Assembly: GCA_029168955.1 (NCBI GenBank)
Contig: JAPDOI010000010.1
Location: 3,867,001-3,931,000 of the forward strand
Direction of reading: 5' to 3'
Length of the DNA: 64,000 nt
Source: Aplectana chamaeleonis
Taxonomy: Eukaryota; Nematoda; Chromadorea; Rhabditida; Cosmocercidae
Position 1 is the first letter of the stretch; each line of letters begins with the position of its first letter. The position numbers and the translations under genes are program-made. Below are positions 10,784 to 21,579 of the stretch, piece by piece. The notes below the pieces were generated by a model. The model did not search any database. It was not told where the DNA came from and saw only the letters and a program-made list of their open reading frames with translations.

Positions 10784-11080
10784 AGGCCCATGCATATTCT
10801 CGCGGAAAAAGCCGCACCGCAATGATGTGGAATAGAAGGCAGGCACGAGACTGCGTAGCCACCCTCTATCCTTCATCACGGCGGCGCGACTTTTGTCGCC
10901 CGACTATACAGAGGTCTCAAGTGACCACCACACACCATAGCTTCGTTGGGTGGAGCCGGTACTCCACCGACACTTCTGAGCAGGTGAAGGGGAGAACCTT
11001 CACCATTGGGAAAACCGGTGAACGCCCCGAAAAAGAATGGAAGTAACCCAACACTCATGCAAGTCATTTTCAAGATTTGA
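10784..11080. other. No feature seen
   Basis: Mixed composition with no conserved ORF. The short ORFs on both strands have no recognisable motif. Confidence 0.4.
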
Positions 11081-11089
11081 TGGGTGTCA

Positions 11090-11870
11090 TTGCCGGTTTT
11101 TCGTCCATAACTTTTTTTGTGCTTAGAGATAGACCTTTGGTGAAGGTTGTTTTCGGAATTTCCATAAAATTCTGCATCGAATGGCGTTTTCAGTTTTCTC
11201 CATACCTTTGCGCTTAGAGATAGACCTTTGGTGTAGGTTGTTTTCGGAATCGCGATGGATTTCTGCGTCGACTGGTGTTTCCAGTTTGGGATTATATTTT
11301 CTCGATCCTTCAGCCTAATTCATTTTACGAAACACCGTTGAAGATAGGCTTTTGGTAAAGGTTGTTCTTGAAATCTTAGAAAAATCCTGCGTCGAATGAT
11401 GTATCAGAAGTTATGGACGAAAAACCGATAATTTCAGGCGAAAAAAAGCTCTTTATAAACCGAAATCGGCTGGAAGAGCAAAAACGTATTTTTTGAAACT
11501 GAAAACGCTGTTCGATGCAGAATTTTATGGGGATTCCGAGAACAACCTTCACCAATTTTTTTGTTTTCACTGTGTCGTGTTGGGTTGTACGAGAACGGTT
11601 ACGGCCAATACTTTTCATACATTACTATTCAAATCTACTTCACAACTCTCATAATACCACATATTTCCTACTCCTATTTTTCTACTATTACTCTAACAAG
11701 GGCTATCTTTTAGGGTAAAAAAAGTTATGGACGAAAAACTGATTGCTTTTGGTGAAAGAAACGTTACTTCATAAATTGAAATCGGCTGAGAGATTTTAAA
11801 CGTATTTTTCTCAAATTGAAAACATTATTCGACCCAGAATTCTATGAAGATTTTGGAAACAGCTCCGTTC
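11090..11870. repeat. Imperfect tandem and inverted repeat cluster
   Basis: A roughly 90-bp unit containing GAGATAGACCTTTGGTG and AAGGTTGTTTTCGGAAT occurs near 11118 and 11217, with a more diverged copy near 11345. An inverted copy (GAGAACAACCTTCACCAA) lies near 11540. A second word, AGTTATGGACGAAAAAC, starts direct repeats near 11411 and 11727 that run for about 130 bp. It looks like a decayed foldback element. Confidence 0.55.
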
Positions 11871-12639
11871 AAAGATCCATCTTGAAGGGCAAAAATGTTA
11901 TGAGCGAAGAACAGATAGTTTTCCAAAAATCGCTTGGAGAAATTTTCCGAAAAATTTTGACTCCAAGACAGCTCAAAGGAAATTTTTCATGACCGAGGCA
12001 GATCGTCTCATTAGGAATAGTGAATTTTAAAAGAAGGTCATCTAACGAATTTTTTTTTCCAAAATTAATGATTAAAAATAAAAATACATTGAATGCAAGA
12101 AAGAGAGGATTAAGAAAACGTCATATTTTGAAGTTGCAAGTCTATAGGGTACCTTCAACATTCCCCACTTAGGTATCCTAAACAGCCTTCACCTCTCGGA
12201 CCAATGTCTCAACCCCAACAAAACTACGCCACAGACCCGACCCCCTTCAGTCACCACGGGCCACATCCACTTACTAATATTCGAACTCGGTATCGGCTAG
12301 ATTTATCGAGGAATTTCAACCGCGTAGTCATTCTTCACTCCCTTTTCGGTCTGTCTCCTCGTTCTGGTTCGCTCTCGTGCAGCGATCGCGAATGAAGGGA
12401 AACACAGGGCTGAGACAACTCGTCCACTAAATTTTTGCCGTAAAAATGTGCATTCCTGAGGAGTAATAGCTCAGTTTGCCCAGCAACAACTCCGAATGAG
12501 AGCCGGTTATTACCTTGATTTTTGACTAATAAATTTTTCGGGCCGCTGAAAATGAGCCCAGTATATGATCCTTCGGTTTTGGAAGTGCCACGGTAGATAT
12601 CATACGATTTAGCGGTAATATGGGTGATGGGAGGGGGGG
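11871..12639. other. No gene seen; dispersed repeat at 12335-12440
   Basis: Mostly AT-rich. 12335-12440 (CACTCCCTTTTCGGTCTGTC onward, including GAATGAAGGGAAACACAGG) is clearly related to 41520-41620 in the same orientation, so it is a dispersed repeat fragment of unknown class. Confidence 0.45.
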
Positions 12640-12801
12640 GGGGGCACTGTGGCGCAAAGCACTTGGCAACGTCCATTTCACCGTGCCGCACTAAATTTGA
12701 GCACTTACCCGATGTTTCCCTCCCCTAAGGCTGCCAAAGTCAGGAGATTCATCGCAACACGGAAAAATGGGCGTGGCCAAGTGGGAAACAACTGTGCCCC
12801 C
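12640..12801. repeat. Short MITE with GGGGGCAC ends
   Basis: A 12-base G run leads into GGGGCACTGTGGCGC. The right side ends in ACTGTGCCCCC, and the arms share ACTTGGCAACGTCCATTT against its inverse CACGCCCATTTTTCC. A related but less well bounded copy is at 59217-59373. Confidence 0.55.
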
Positions 12802-13160
12802 ACCAGGGATGTGCGGCAAACGATTTTGAGATTTCGGCAAACGGCAATCGGCAAGAAAATCCCAAAAACGGCCGGCAAACGGCAAAAAACCTCATCCCTT
12901 ATATTGACCCATAAATTTTTAAAATGTGCCGCTTTACTATTTTCCTTTTTTTTCAATACTTATGTCAACATTCTAATGATTTCATTTCAAATGAGTAGCT
13001 CCATTTCAAGGCATCAGATGAACAAAAACAAGACATATGGGACCTCATGGAAATCAAAGAATTTGCCGCTGCGGCTTCGCAAGGAAGCGGCTTCAGCTCC
13101 TACAGACGCCGAAGCGGCACTATCGCTGAGTCGCAGCGGCAATGTCGTGGCGGCCTCGCG
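12802..13160. other. CGGCAAACGG words; no gene
   Basis: 12815-12890 has repeated CGGCAAACGG/CGGCAATCGGC words, which occur inverted at 20065-20130. The remainder is AT-rich and then turns GC-rich into the minisatellite. Confidence 0.4.
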
Positions 13161-13163
13161 ATA

Positions 13164-13298
13164 GTGCCGCTGCGGCTCCGCGATGGTGCCGCTGCGGCTC
13201 CGCGATGGTGCCGCTGCGGCTCCGCGATGGTGCCGCTGCGGCTCCGCTGTGGTGTCGCTGCGGCTCCGCGGTGGTGTCGCTGCGGCTCCGTGATCTGT
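13164..13298 (+). repeat. 22-bp GC-rich minisatellite, about 6 copies
   Basis: The unit GTGCCGCTGCGGCTCCGCGA plus TG repeats at exact 22-bp spacing (13164, 13186, and so on). The later copies have GTGTCGCTGCGG. Diverged relatives of the same words extend on both sides. The ORFs across it are artefacts of composition. Confidence 0.85.
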
Positions 13299-13299
13299 G

Positions 13300-13918
13300 G
13301 CTGCGCTCTCACAAAACTAGGACCGACTGCGAGTAACTCATATGAAATGAGTCATAATTAAAGTGGGTGGGCCTACGAACAAAAATACACACCTGCAGCG
13401 CTTACTTCTTCTGTCTGATAGGGACAGAGTGTATTCCCGTTATTGCGACCTAGGAGATACGGAATGTACGTCAAATTGGGGCTATTTAACCACCAACGAT
13501 CCTGTTCTACCACACATAACAGTAAATCGTAATCGACGCGGGTTCGCTGATGCATCCTTGCGGAGTTTGTACGATTCCAACACGGAACTTCCGCGGTACT
13601 GTCGCGGCGTTGTCGAAACTCAAGACACTGCAACAGAATCTCCGCGGCACAGTAATTATCACGGAGCTGCTGCGGTACTACCGTGGAACTATCGCGGCAC
13701 AGTAGAGGGTCGCGGTACCTTCCTGGCACTTCCGCGGCATACTTTTTAAGAGTCCTTGCCCACGTGTGTCGTAAAAATGCTTCTGTGTCACAGAAGTGCT
13801 TCCGGCTGCTTTTAGCTATACCAAAATCTGTCGAAACATAAAATAAAGCACCACATTAGAGCTGGACTATCTACACGGCAGAGAAAATGGAATTAGTATA
13901 TGAATAATGAAAAAGATG
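13300..13918. other. Diverged CGCGG repeat, no gene
   Basis: 13585-13740 is rich in TCCGCGGTACTGTCGCGG-like words, related to 7590-7740. No supportable ORF. Confidence 0.4.
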
Positions 13919-13964
13919 GATAGCTTTCGGAAAAGTCCCCCGGAGAACTTTTTCGGAAGCTATC
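13919..13964. repeat. Imperfect hairpin abutting the Gypsy LTR
   Basis: GATAGCTTTCGGAAAAGT is mirrored by ACTTTTTCGGAAGCTATC, and the right arm ends exactly where the LTR begins (TGTTAC at 13965). Confidence 0.7.
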
Positions 13965-14290
13965 TGTTACGTCTGTGACGGACACAGATTAACAAATGGC
14001 TTTATTAGAATACAGCAATAGAATAGGTTGGTGTGGCGCAGCCTTGTCGTGGTGGTGGTGGCTGCTCGTTGACGGCGACGGCTGGCAGGCGTGCAGGAAG
14101 CGGTGGTGGCGTCGGGTACGGCTGGCAGGTAGACGACACAGGCAGGTAGACGGCGAGTCGAGAAATGTCCCAACAGCGCGGCGGCCGGGTTTATATGTGG
14201 ATCGACGCGGCCTGTGATTGGCGGATCAAAACCCGCCCACTTGGTGATCGGTCTGCAGTGAGAAACCGATAAGTGATCTACATCACAACA
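13965..14290 (-). repeat. 3' LTR of element C (326 bp)
   Basis: Read on the minus strand it starts TGTTGTGATG and ends CGTAACA. It is preceded by the purine tract AAAAGGGGAGG (plus strand 14291-14301). It carries a TATA box (ATATAAAC, complement of 14190-14197) and a poly(A) signal AATAAA (complement of 14001-14006). There is no second LTR in the window to pair with. Confidence 0.85.
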
Positions 14291-14346
14291 CCTCCCCTTT
14301 TGAGAGGTAGACTACGGCACAGGGAAAACAATTCAAAATCAACTGA

Positions 14347-15822
14347 CTAAAGCTCATACCGCTTTGGCTTGCGGCGCTGTCGAGTTGACCTTCGTAACGT
14401 TGCCGCAGCGAAACCAACCAATTGTTTACTAGCTCGGCTTTTGACTAATTCCTGTGTTGCGCGACTCGTGCTGGGCTGCGCGTAGTCTTGATGAAGTGCG
14501 GCGGAGGTATCATTATTGGGAATGATCACAGTCTCAAGCTCTTGATCCTGCCCATCATGGCATTCCTGTTCTAGAACTTCTTCAGTGCTAACAGGATCAG
14601 CTTCAAACAAGTCCAAAAGTAGATCTTGTGAATATTCGTTATCATACTTATGGCTCAATATGCTTCTTCGCATTTGGTTCGCATGTCTACGAACGGTTTT
14701 GCCTCCGATGTCCACTTCAAACATAGCTTTTCCAAGGCTTTTCACGACTATCCCCTGAGTCCACTTGAAGTCCAATGCTCCATTGTACTCTTTGACCAGG
14801 ACAGTGTCTCCAGCAGAAAAACCTCGATGCTTTGTACCATTTTTGCGATCGAATTGCATCTCAGTCTTTTTCCTACGGTCAGCAGCGCTTTCTGCTTCTG
14901 ACTCTCTTTTCGACGGTCTCAACATACTCAGCCGCGTTCTTAATCTTCTCCCCAGGAAGACTTCGGCAGGACATTTACCGTTCAAGGAAGCATTCGGCGT
15001 AGTGCGATACGCCAACAGCACTGTGTCCAGGCATTCATTGCAAGAGCGAGCGGACGTACTCCCCTCCCCTTTTAGCTTCTTAATCCCTCTTTTCAGGATA
15101 TCAACAAATCTTTCTGCCTGACCATTTGACTGAGGATGGCACGGCGGTGTTCTCACATGATTAACACCTCGTTCTTCGCACATCTGCTTGAACAGCTCAG
15201 ATGTGAATTGTGTTCCATTATCGCTCACTAGCGTTTTTGGATTTCCGTAACGTGCGAATAGCTCTTTCAACAGCTTTACCGTTGTTCCAGCTGTGATGTT
15301 CTTTAACTCAAACATATCCGGACACTTACTCAAGGCGTCAACAACGACCATGTAGTAAACTCCGTCCATTGGACCAGCGAAATCAACATGAACTCGCTCC
15401 CAAACATTTTCTGGTGTATTCCACGTTCTTAGAGGTACTTTAGTGGGAGATTTTGAGAGTAGTTGGCAATCAGCGCAACTTCTCACAACCTTTTCACAGT
15501 CTTCATCGATATTTGGCCAATAGACATAGCTTCGCGCTAGTCCTTTCATCCTGACAATCCCAGGATGACCACAGTGCAGCTCTTTGAGAACGTCTTTTCT
15601 CAGCGTCTCTGGCACGACAACTCTATCGCTTACCATCACGCAGCCTTGCACTATCGATAATGATTCACGTTTACTGTAAAACTTCTTCAAATCAGGTTTT
15701 ATCACTTTTGGCCATTTTCCAGTATCAATGAAACCTTTCAGCTTTCGCAGTAGAACATCCTTTTCAGTGTGCTCACGAATCATGTTAGCTGTCACGGGCA
15801 ATTCTGCGTACAGCATCTGCAA
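14347..15822 (-). pseudogene. Element C integrase
   Basis: A 491-codon open frame covers a complete Gypsy integrase, which inserts element cDNA into chromosomes. It has an N-terminal HHCC zinc-binding segment (HCGHPGIVRMK through SCADCQ). The catalytic DDE core has Asp in HVDFAGP, Asp in VSDNGTQFTS and Glu in HPQSNGQAERF, about 35 residues after the second Asp. A C-terminal domain follows (KWTQGIVVKSLGKAMFEVDI, GPY/F-like), then a Ser/Gln-rich tail ending in a basic RRSTRQRRKPKRY segment. It is intact as a domain. The upstream RNase H lies in another frame, and the element has no 5' half, so it is not expected to be expressed from its own LTR. Confidence 0.9.
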
Positions 15823-16300
15823 GCACTAGATTCACGTCTTTCTCAACCGACGCGACAACGCAGTCCTCCTTTACAAGGGGATGCCTTTGAATCAATCTCG
15901 ATAATCCATCCACTTGTCCGAACGAATCCGTCTTGATGTACTCGATTTCGAAATCGTAGCCTATCAGCATCGTTGCCCAACGCATCAGACGGTTGGCAGA
16001 ATGGACTGGTACGCCCTTCTTGTTGCCAAATGTGGCCAACAACGGCTTGTGGTCAGTACGGAGCGTGAAACGCCTTCCGTATACATACTTATGAAACTTC
16101 TTGATTGCCTCCACAAGACCTAGTGCCTCTTTCTCTATCTGGGCATAATTCTTTTCAGCACCTGTGAGTGATCTCGAGCCGTGGGCAATAGGCTTTTCTG
16201 TACCATCCGGCATTCTGTGCGAGATCACATACCCGATCCCATAATCGCACGCGTCAGCAGCCACGATTATCTTCTTTTTAGGATCATAGTGCGTCAGGAA
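15785..16300 (-). pseudogene. Element C RNase H segment
   Basis: This is a Gypsy RNase H domain, which degrades the RNA strand during reverse transcription. AADACDYGIG carries the first acidic residue, AQIEKEAL the Glu and RTDHKPL the next Asp. The connection ends with GQVDGLSRL, the usual junction before integrase. The frame is open up to 16474, but similarity stops at about 16300, where FLTHYDPKKK begins. Upstream residues are antisense readings of the opposing element. The frame is lost near 15790-15820 before integrase. Confidence 0.85.
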
Positions 16301-17340
16301 GCCTTGTTCAAAAGAATCCAGAACTATGGTCTTCGCGTACGGATGCAAAAGTGCAACTTCATGATGTCCGAAATCAATTATCTCGGAGTCATCATCGACA
16401 AATATGGACGCCGCCCAGATCCGAACAAAATCAGAGCCATCACCGAGATGCCTCCACCCAAAGACGTGACGCAACTTCGGTCGTTTCTCGGTATGATCAA
16501 CTACTATGGCACTTTCGGCAACGACATGCGTCTACTGCGAGCTCCTCTGGACGCGTTGCTGAAAAAGGATGCCGAATTTGAATGGAAAGCTGAGCAACAA
16601 AAAGCTTTCGACAGAGCGAAAGAAGTCCTCACGTCACCCTTACTGCTCACCCACTACGATCCCAAATTGGAAATCATCGTAGCTGCTGACGCCTCAGACT
16701 ATGGAATCGGAGCAGTGATCCTGCATCGTTTTGCTGATGGAACAGAGAAAGCCATCTGTCACGCTAGCCGCAGTCTCAGTGATGCAGAGAAGAAATATGG
16801 TCAAATCGAGAAAGAAGGTTTAGCGCATGTTTTCGCAGTGCGCAAGTTTCATCGATATTTGATGGGACGACACTTCACTCTTCTCACGGACCACAAACCT
16901 CTTTCAGCCATTTTTGGAAGCAAAAATGGACTGCCAACGTACACCGCCAACCGACTCCTGCGATGGTCGCTGATTTTACTCGGATACGATTTCACGATCG
17001 AATATCGGAAAACTACGAATTTTGGTCAAGTAGATGCCTTATCTCGGCTCATCGCGAACCAAACCACCCCTACCGAGGATGTCGTCATTGCAAAAGCCAC
17101 CATGGAAGCAGAAGCCGCTTGCCGCGCTGTGAACAATATTCTGCCGATCGACATGGACAAGATCGCAGAAGAGAGCGCAAAGGACGATACACTGCGAGAC
17201 GTCATGGATTTCGTTCGAGCAGATTCCTGGCCAACAAAGCCTTTCTCTGAAGTAGCAAGATATGCCACTCTGCGGAGATCGCTTTCTCTTGAAAACGACT
17301 GCCTTTTTTTGGTCCTCGCATTGTTATCCCGCTGGTGCAT
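16300..17340 (+). pseudogene. Element D reverse transcriptase end and RNase H
   Basis: It begins in the RT palm/thumb (LFKRIQNYGLRVRMQKCNF, then INYLGVIID, LRSFLGMINYYGTF). It continues with the tether WKAEQQKAFDRAKEVLTSPL and RNase H: AADASDYGIG (Asp), GQIEKEGLA (Glu), LTDHKPL (Asp), ending with GQVDALSRLI. The catalytic YxDD box lies upstream and is lost. After residue KNDCL-like text the frame slips in a run of seven Ts (17304-17310). One more T would join it to integrase without loss, so this could be a real mutation or a base-calling error. The open frame upstream of 16300 is antisense to element C and is not coding. Confidence 0.85.
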
Positions 17341-18510
17341 CGTCGGCGTGTCTTAGAAGTTCTACATGAAGGACACCCCGGCATCACAAGGATGAAAATG
17401 CTGGCTAGAGCATACGTATATTGGACAAATATCTCAAAAGATATAGAAAACTGCGTACGCCGATGTCAAAGCTGTCAAGAAGCCGCGAAAGCTCCACTCA
17501 AAGCCGAGCTATTCTCCTGGCCAATGGAAAAGCAACCATGGAATCGAGTGCATATCGATTTTGCAGGACCTCTGAATGGTAAAATGTATCTCGTCGTGGT
17601 CGATGCGTTTTCAAAATGGCCTGAAATCATCGAAATGCACTCAACGACTACTGCAGCCACAATTCGACAACTTACCCGACTCTTCGCTCAATTCGGTAGC
17701 CCGGCGACTCTGGTGTCGGATAATGGAAGTCAATTCACTTCAAAGGAGTTCGTCGAATTCTGCAAGGCTAATGGTATCGAACACGTGCGATCCCCACCGT
17801 TCCACCCGCAATCGAACGGTCAAACAGAACGCTACGTAGACACGTTCAAGAGGACCCTGAAAAAGCTGGAAAGCCAAGGGACAGGTTCAAATTCGCTACA
17901 AATCTTCCTATCAGCATACCGACGAACGCCGTGCGCATCGTCTCCCAACGGTCTATCCCCAGCAGAGAACTTCCTCGGACGGAAAATTCGAACCAAGCTA
18001 AAAATGCTCACAACACCAACGACCGCAAATTTCACTCGAAATGACGCTATGGAAAGACAGTTCAATCGACACAACGGCGCCCGTTCAAGGAATTTTGAAC
18101 CTAACGACAAAGTATGGGTTCGAGACTACGGGGAAAATCGAAAAAACTGGATTCCGGGAAAAGTTCTCGCTCGCCATGGTCACGCTGTGTACGATGTCCT
18201 TATCGACGGAACGACACAACGACGCCACGCCAACCAGATGCGTCCAAATGCGCCGGACTGTGATGAGCGTAATCTTTTTGACCTTTGGGACCTGCCTACA
18301 ACACCACATCAAACTTCCAACCCACCGCATTCGCAACCCTTGGAAGCCGAATCGCCAACGACCGCAATGGAACCAGCCTCTGAGAATGATTTAGCGCCGA
18401 CGACAAGTGTTACGCCGAGTACGACTTCACCGCCGGTACAACGACCACAACGCGAGCGCCGTCCGCCAAAACAACTCGAAATGGATCCATCTGCCCGATC
18501 TTATTTTTAG
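17335..18510 (+). pseudogene. Element D integrase
   Basis: A 391-codon open frame covers nearly the whole integrase. It has HHCC zinc-binding residues (HEGHPGITRMK through CQSCQ). The DDE core has Asp in HIDFAGPL, Asp in VSDNGSQFTS and Glu in HPQSNGQTERY. The GPY/F-like segment is NWIPGKVLARHGHAVYDVLI, followed by a Pro/Thr/Ser-rich tail ending PQRERRPPKQLE. Upstream the frame belongs to RNase H after a one-base slip. It stops 73 bp before the LTR, and the gap holds the purine tract AGGAGGGAGG. The domain looks fully competent, but the element lacks its 5' half. Confidence 0.9.
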
Positions 18511-18583
18511 TTTTCAGATGAAAGTTATATACTTTTCTAGGAAATTGTTGTTCGTATGCCTACCATTCATCTTAGGAGGGAGG

Positions 18584-18868
18584 TGTTGAGACATGACTGA
18601 CCAATGCTCATTATGTGTGTTCTCTAGTTGAGACATTGATTGACCCTTGTTGTCTTTGCATAATGGGTGTACTTTGGTCACCGTGTCAATGGGCTAGTGG
18701 GGTGATGACTTCCGGTCACACCACCCACTGGCCACCTCTGTCTGATCAAAATACACTTCCGGTCCCGCCTACCCATCCCTATAAAAGGGGCCATTTTCTT
18801 CATATAACGATCTTCATCTTCATTCGTCAGTTACTAATAAACGTTCCTGACAACTCTCGTCTACAACA
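18584..18868 (+). repeat. 3' LTR of element D (285 bp)
   Basis: It starts TGTTG and ends CAACA (perfect 5-bp inverted ends) directly after the purine tract AGGAGGGAGG. It contains TATAAAA at 18780-18786 and AATAAA at 18836-18841, in the order expected of U3 and R. It is not alignable by eye to the LTR of element C. Confidence 0.87.
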
Positions 18869-19125
18869 CTAATTAGGGTGGAAATCGTCCGAACGGCGAG
18901 GAAGCGATGAGAAGGAAGAAAATCCTAGGGCGGGGGGATCAGCTGACCCGCGTAACCACTGCGGGTGAGAACCGCGGTGGGACGGTCCCGCCGCGAAAAG
19001 ATGATGGGGGCGCCAGCCCCATTCAACTGGCTTAGTCCTCGCAGACGCCTCGGTCATCGGGACTCACGCGTAAAGTAAAATGCGGGTGGTGCAGGCGAAC
19101 ACAACACACGCGCCTTTACGCGCAA
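18869..19125 (-). repeat. Partial MITE copy (TTGCGCGTAA family)
   Basis: On the minus strand from 19125 it reads TTGCGCGTAAAGGCGCGTGT and follows the copy at 22118-22230 for about 110 bp (through GTGAGTCCCGATGACCGAGG). It then runs into unrelated GC-rich sequence that abuts the LTR of element D. Confidence 0.65.
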
Positions 19126-20371
19126 ATAAAAAAAACAGAAAAACAGATTTTTTTTCAAAGCATGGATAAAGCCTTAAATATGCGATGAATACGCGACAGT
19201 GCATTAACATACGTATATGACTACGACAAAAACAACTCCTTTGAGTAAAAGTACTGTATTTATAGGATTGAGATTTTCACCGTAACTCTTCTCTTTACAT
19301 TACGAAGCTAATTTTCCCTGTTTGCTTAGCTACCGTTCCCATCACTTCTTTCCAGCACAAAAGTTTTCTTTGGGTTTCCGGGCATAATGCGCCAGTTTTC
19401 TGAGTTTTCAGGTCTTCGTACTGGGCCTTTTTCATTGATAACAGACGTCACATACCATTCCACTCTTCACAGCTGTTCTACTTCTGGAACGTTAATCGTA
19501 AAAAGGCGTAAAAAATTGAAACATCGATTATAATTCTTTTTCAATCACGATCACCCAGAGTTTTGTGTCAGATTTTCGTATGAATGTGGACTCAATGAGA
19601 AATACCGAGCGGTGTATATATGTAATTCATAACAAGAACAATGATTTTCAGTATTCCCTCGAGAGTTTACCTACTTAACATAAGCGGTCGGCGATGTGGC
19701 AATGCAATTAGTATCACCACTTTATTTAACCTTGACAATGTGTACCGCTCGGTACTTGGAGATTACAAGAGTGCGGTAGGCCACCGCAAAAATAACCTGG
19801 TACTCTAAGGCACCAGACAAGTTCTCCAAGAAGTTCCTAAACAAGCTCACCACGAGTCTTTTCCAGTTTTCCTCAGAACCTCGATCCGCGTTGCCATCCG
19901 TGAAATCCTTTTTTTTTGCAACCGTTTTGCTTATCTAATGTAGCCGCGTCTGGCATCCTATGTATTCAACACTTAATTGTCCAGTCTCCATTGTTGATGG
20001 CAGGGGAGCAGGATGCCATCGTCTGAATCTGGCCCTCTGTTTTGGTTATTCACCAGGGGAGTGCGGCAATTGCCGTTTGCCGTTCGCCGGCCACTTTTGG
20101 CGTTTGCCGTTACCGTTTGCCGAAAATTTCGCTTGAAAAGGCAAACTTTAGGTAAGAATTCGATTTTATTTTTACTAGGTAATCAGAGGAATTCGTTCAA
20201 GTTCAAAGCTGTTTGGGAGTCTTGAAGTGTGTTCTTCAAATCATCAGATTCTTAACCCCTTAAAAATGACGAAATTGCAAAAACCCTCTCTCTGAAACAT
20301 TCTGATTACTGCAAGTTCCACGGTTACAAAGCCAAAAGGTATCAAAAGTGGAGCGTGAAAGCATCCTTCTT
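19126..20371. other. No gene seen
   Basis: AT-rich sequence with no element ends that I can pair. 20065-20130 holds CCGTTTGCCG-type words, inverted relative to 12815-12890. The ORFs here have no motif. Confidence 0.4.
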
Positions 20372-20373
20372 TA

Positions 20374-21100
20374 CTCAGGCAAACCATCGCTCCGAGCGGT
20401 ACCGGAGAGCTACTCGAGCGGCGCTGCCTCTCTGCTCCGAGCGAAAATTAGCCATCTACTCGGGCCACAGCAGCCGCTCTCCGGGCCACAGCAGTATCGC
20501 TCGGAGCGATCTTCGGTCCCAACTGGCACTGCGGTCTCTGTTCGGGCGATTTTCAAAAATTTCCTAATTGCTACATTTTCTTTATTTCCGCCTCTTCTGG
20601 AGAGGATTAAGCCTGTTAAGAGGATAAGACACCTGTTACAGCCTGTGGGTCAGGAGGTTAATCCTGCCACAGGCCGCAACAAGGATACCATCCCAGCATG
20701 ATTCGCAATGAGGAAGCATTCCCCACCGCGGGCCATGGAGGATCCCCTCGGCCGCCAAAAATTGTCATCCTGAGAGTGATCCGAGGTCACCTCTCAAGAG
20801 TGGCCTCGAAAGGCCAACTACCCGTCTACACGAGGCGAGCCGCCTTTTATACCCGCAGGATTGGTTGTTCTTTGAGTGATAACGTGGCTCGCACGTTATC
20901 ACTCAAAGAACAGCCAATCCCGCGTCTCTCTATCTCTGGCGATGGCACCGCTGTGGCCCCGAGAGCGACCGGAGAGCGACCGAGGGGCGAACTGGCACCG
21001 GACAGGGACCGCGGTGCCAGTTGGCCCCTCGGCCGCTGTCCGGGCGATGACGTCATAATTGGGAGGAGCCGGTCCCGCTCGGAGCGATGGTTTGCCTGAG
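20374..21100. mobile_element. TA-flanked foldback element, CTCAGGCAAACC ends
   Basis: The inverted ends CTCAGGCAAACCATCGCTCC (left) and its complement (right) are perfect over at least 25 bp and are flanked by TA on both sides (20372-20373, 21101-21102). The interior is GC-rich with repeated GGAGAGCGACCG/CTCGGAGCG words. There is no transposase. TA duplication suggests Tc1/mariner-type mobilisation, which is inference. Confidence 0.72.
20858..20920. repeat. Strong hairpin, 29-bp arms
   Basis: The arm GGATTGGTTGTTCTTTGAGT plus GATAACGTG is mirrored after a 5-base loop with a single mismatch. It is nested in the foldback element at 20374-21100. Confidence 0.85.
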
Positions 21101-21184
21101 TAGACGTATGAACCAGTTAAGAACTCGTGTAGCCCTTTTTCGCCAGTTCCGCACCTGCTGGACGTTACGAAACGCGCTTTAGTC

Positions 21185-21495
21185 TTTGAAAAGTTCGGAA
21201 TCTGACCTCATAATCGTGTCCAGCGCCCAGAATAACCGCCTGATCAAAGTTCAGGTGAGAGCGTGTTTTCCGAACTTTGCACAGAGTGAAAGCGTTTTCC
21301 ACTTACACAAGGCGTTTTTTCTGATTTTAGTACATATTCTATACTCCAAAAGCGCATTACTTTTACGAAAATCCGGAAAAGGATCTTATAATAGTGTTTA
21401 GCGCCCGAAACACACCCCCCCTAAACAAAGTTTGGGTGAAAGCACATTTTCCGAACCTTCTGCAGACTGATAGCGTTTTGGACTTGTACGGATTT
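21185..21495 (+). repeat. Two imperfect direct repeats, about 120 bp each
   Basis: 21195-21305 and 21370-21485 share ATAATCGTGTCCAGCGCCC-like, CAAAGTTCAGGTGAGAGC-like and TTTTCCGAACTTTGCAGAG-like words in the same order, about 178 bp apart. Confidence 0.55.
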
Positions 21496-21579
21496 TCGGT
21501 TCAGCGTTCAACTATATCAATACGGGGTACAAAAAGCGTCTAAGAAACGTATTCCACTTTTTATCATCAACGGGTTCAG

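Larger units (their letters stand above)
13965..16300 (-). mobile_element. Ty3/Gypsy LTR retrotransposon, 5'-truncated (element C)
   Basis: On the minus strand the order is RNase H, integrase, polypurine tract and 3' LTR. Everything upstream of RNase H (gag, protease and most of reverse transcriptase) is missing, because at about 16300 the sequence switches to the opposite strand of a second Gypsy element. One frameshift separates RNase H from integrase near 15790-15820. The proteins are of the kind annotated in nematodes as K02A2.6-like. No env is seen. Confidence 0.88.
16300..18868 (+). mobile_element. Ty3/Gypsy LTR retrotransposon, 5'-truncated (element D)
   Basis: This is a plus-strand mirror of element C. 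It starts in the last third of reverse transcriptase at about 16300 and runs through RNase H, integrase, purine tract and 3' LTR. It belongs to the same broad Gypsy group as C, but its LTR is a different sequence. The only visible lesion in its coding part is a single-base slip in a T run at 17304-17310. The 5' LTR, gag, protease and front of reverse transcriptase are absent. Confidence 0.88.

Noticed and set aside
13047..13361. Ala/Arg/Gly-rich ORFs over the GC-rich minisatellite
   Set aside because: Repeat translation only, open on both strands.
16181..16299. ORF starts of elements C and D extending past each other
   Set aside because: Beyond about 16300 each frame reads the antisense of the other element, and similarity to Gypsy pol stops there.
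13965..18868. Target-site duplication around the Gypsy chimera
   Set aside because: The bases outside the two LTRs (CTATC on the left, CTAAT on the right) do not match convincingly.
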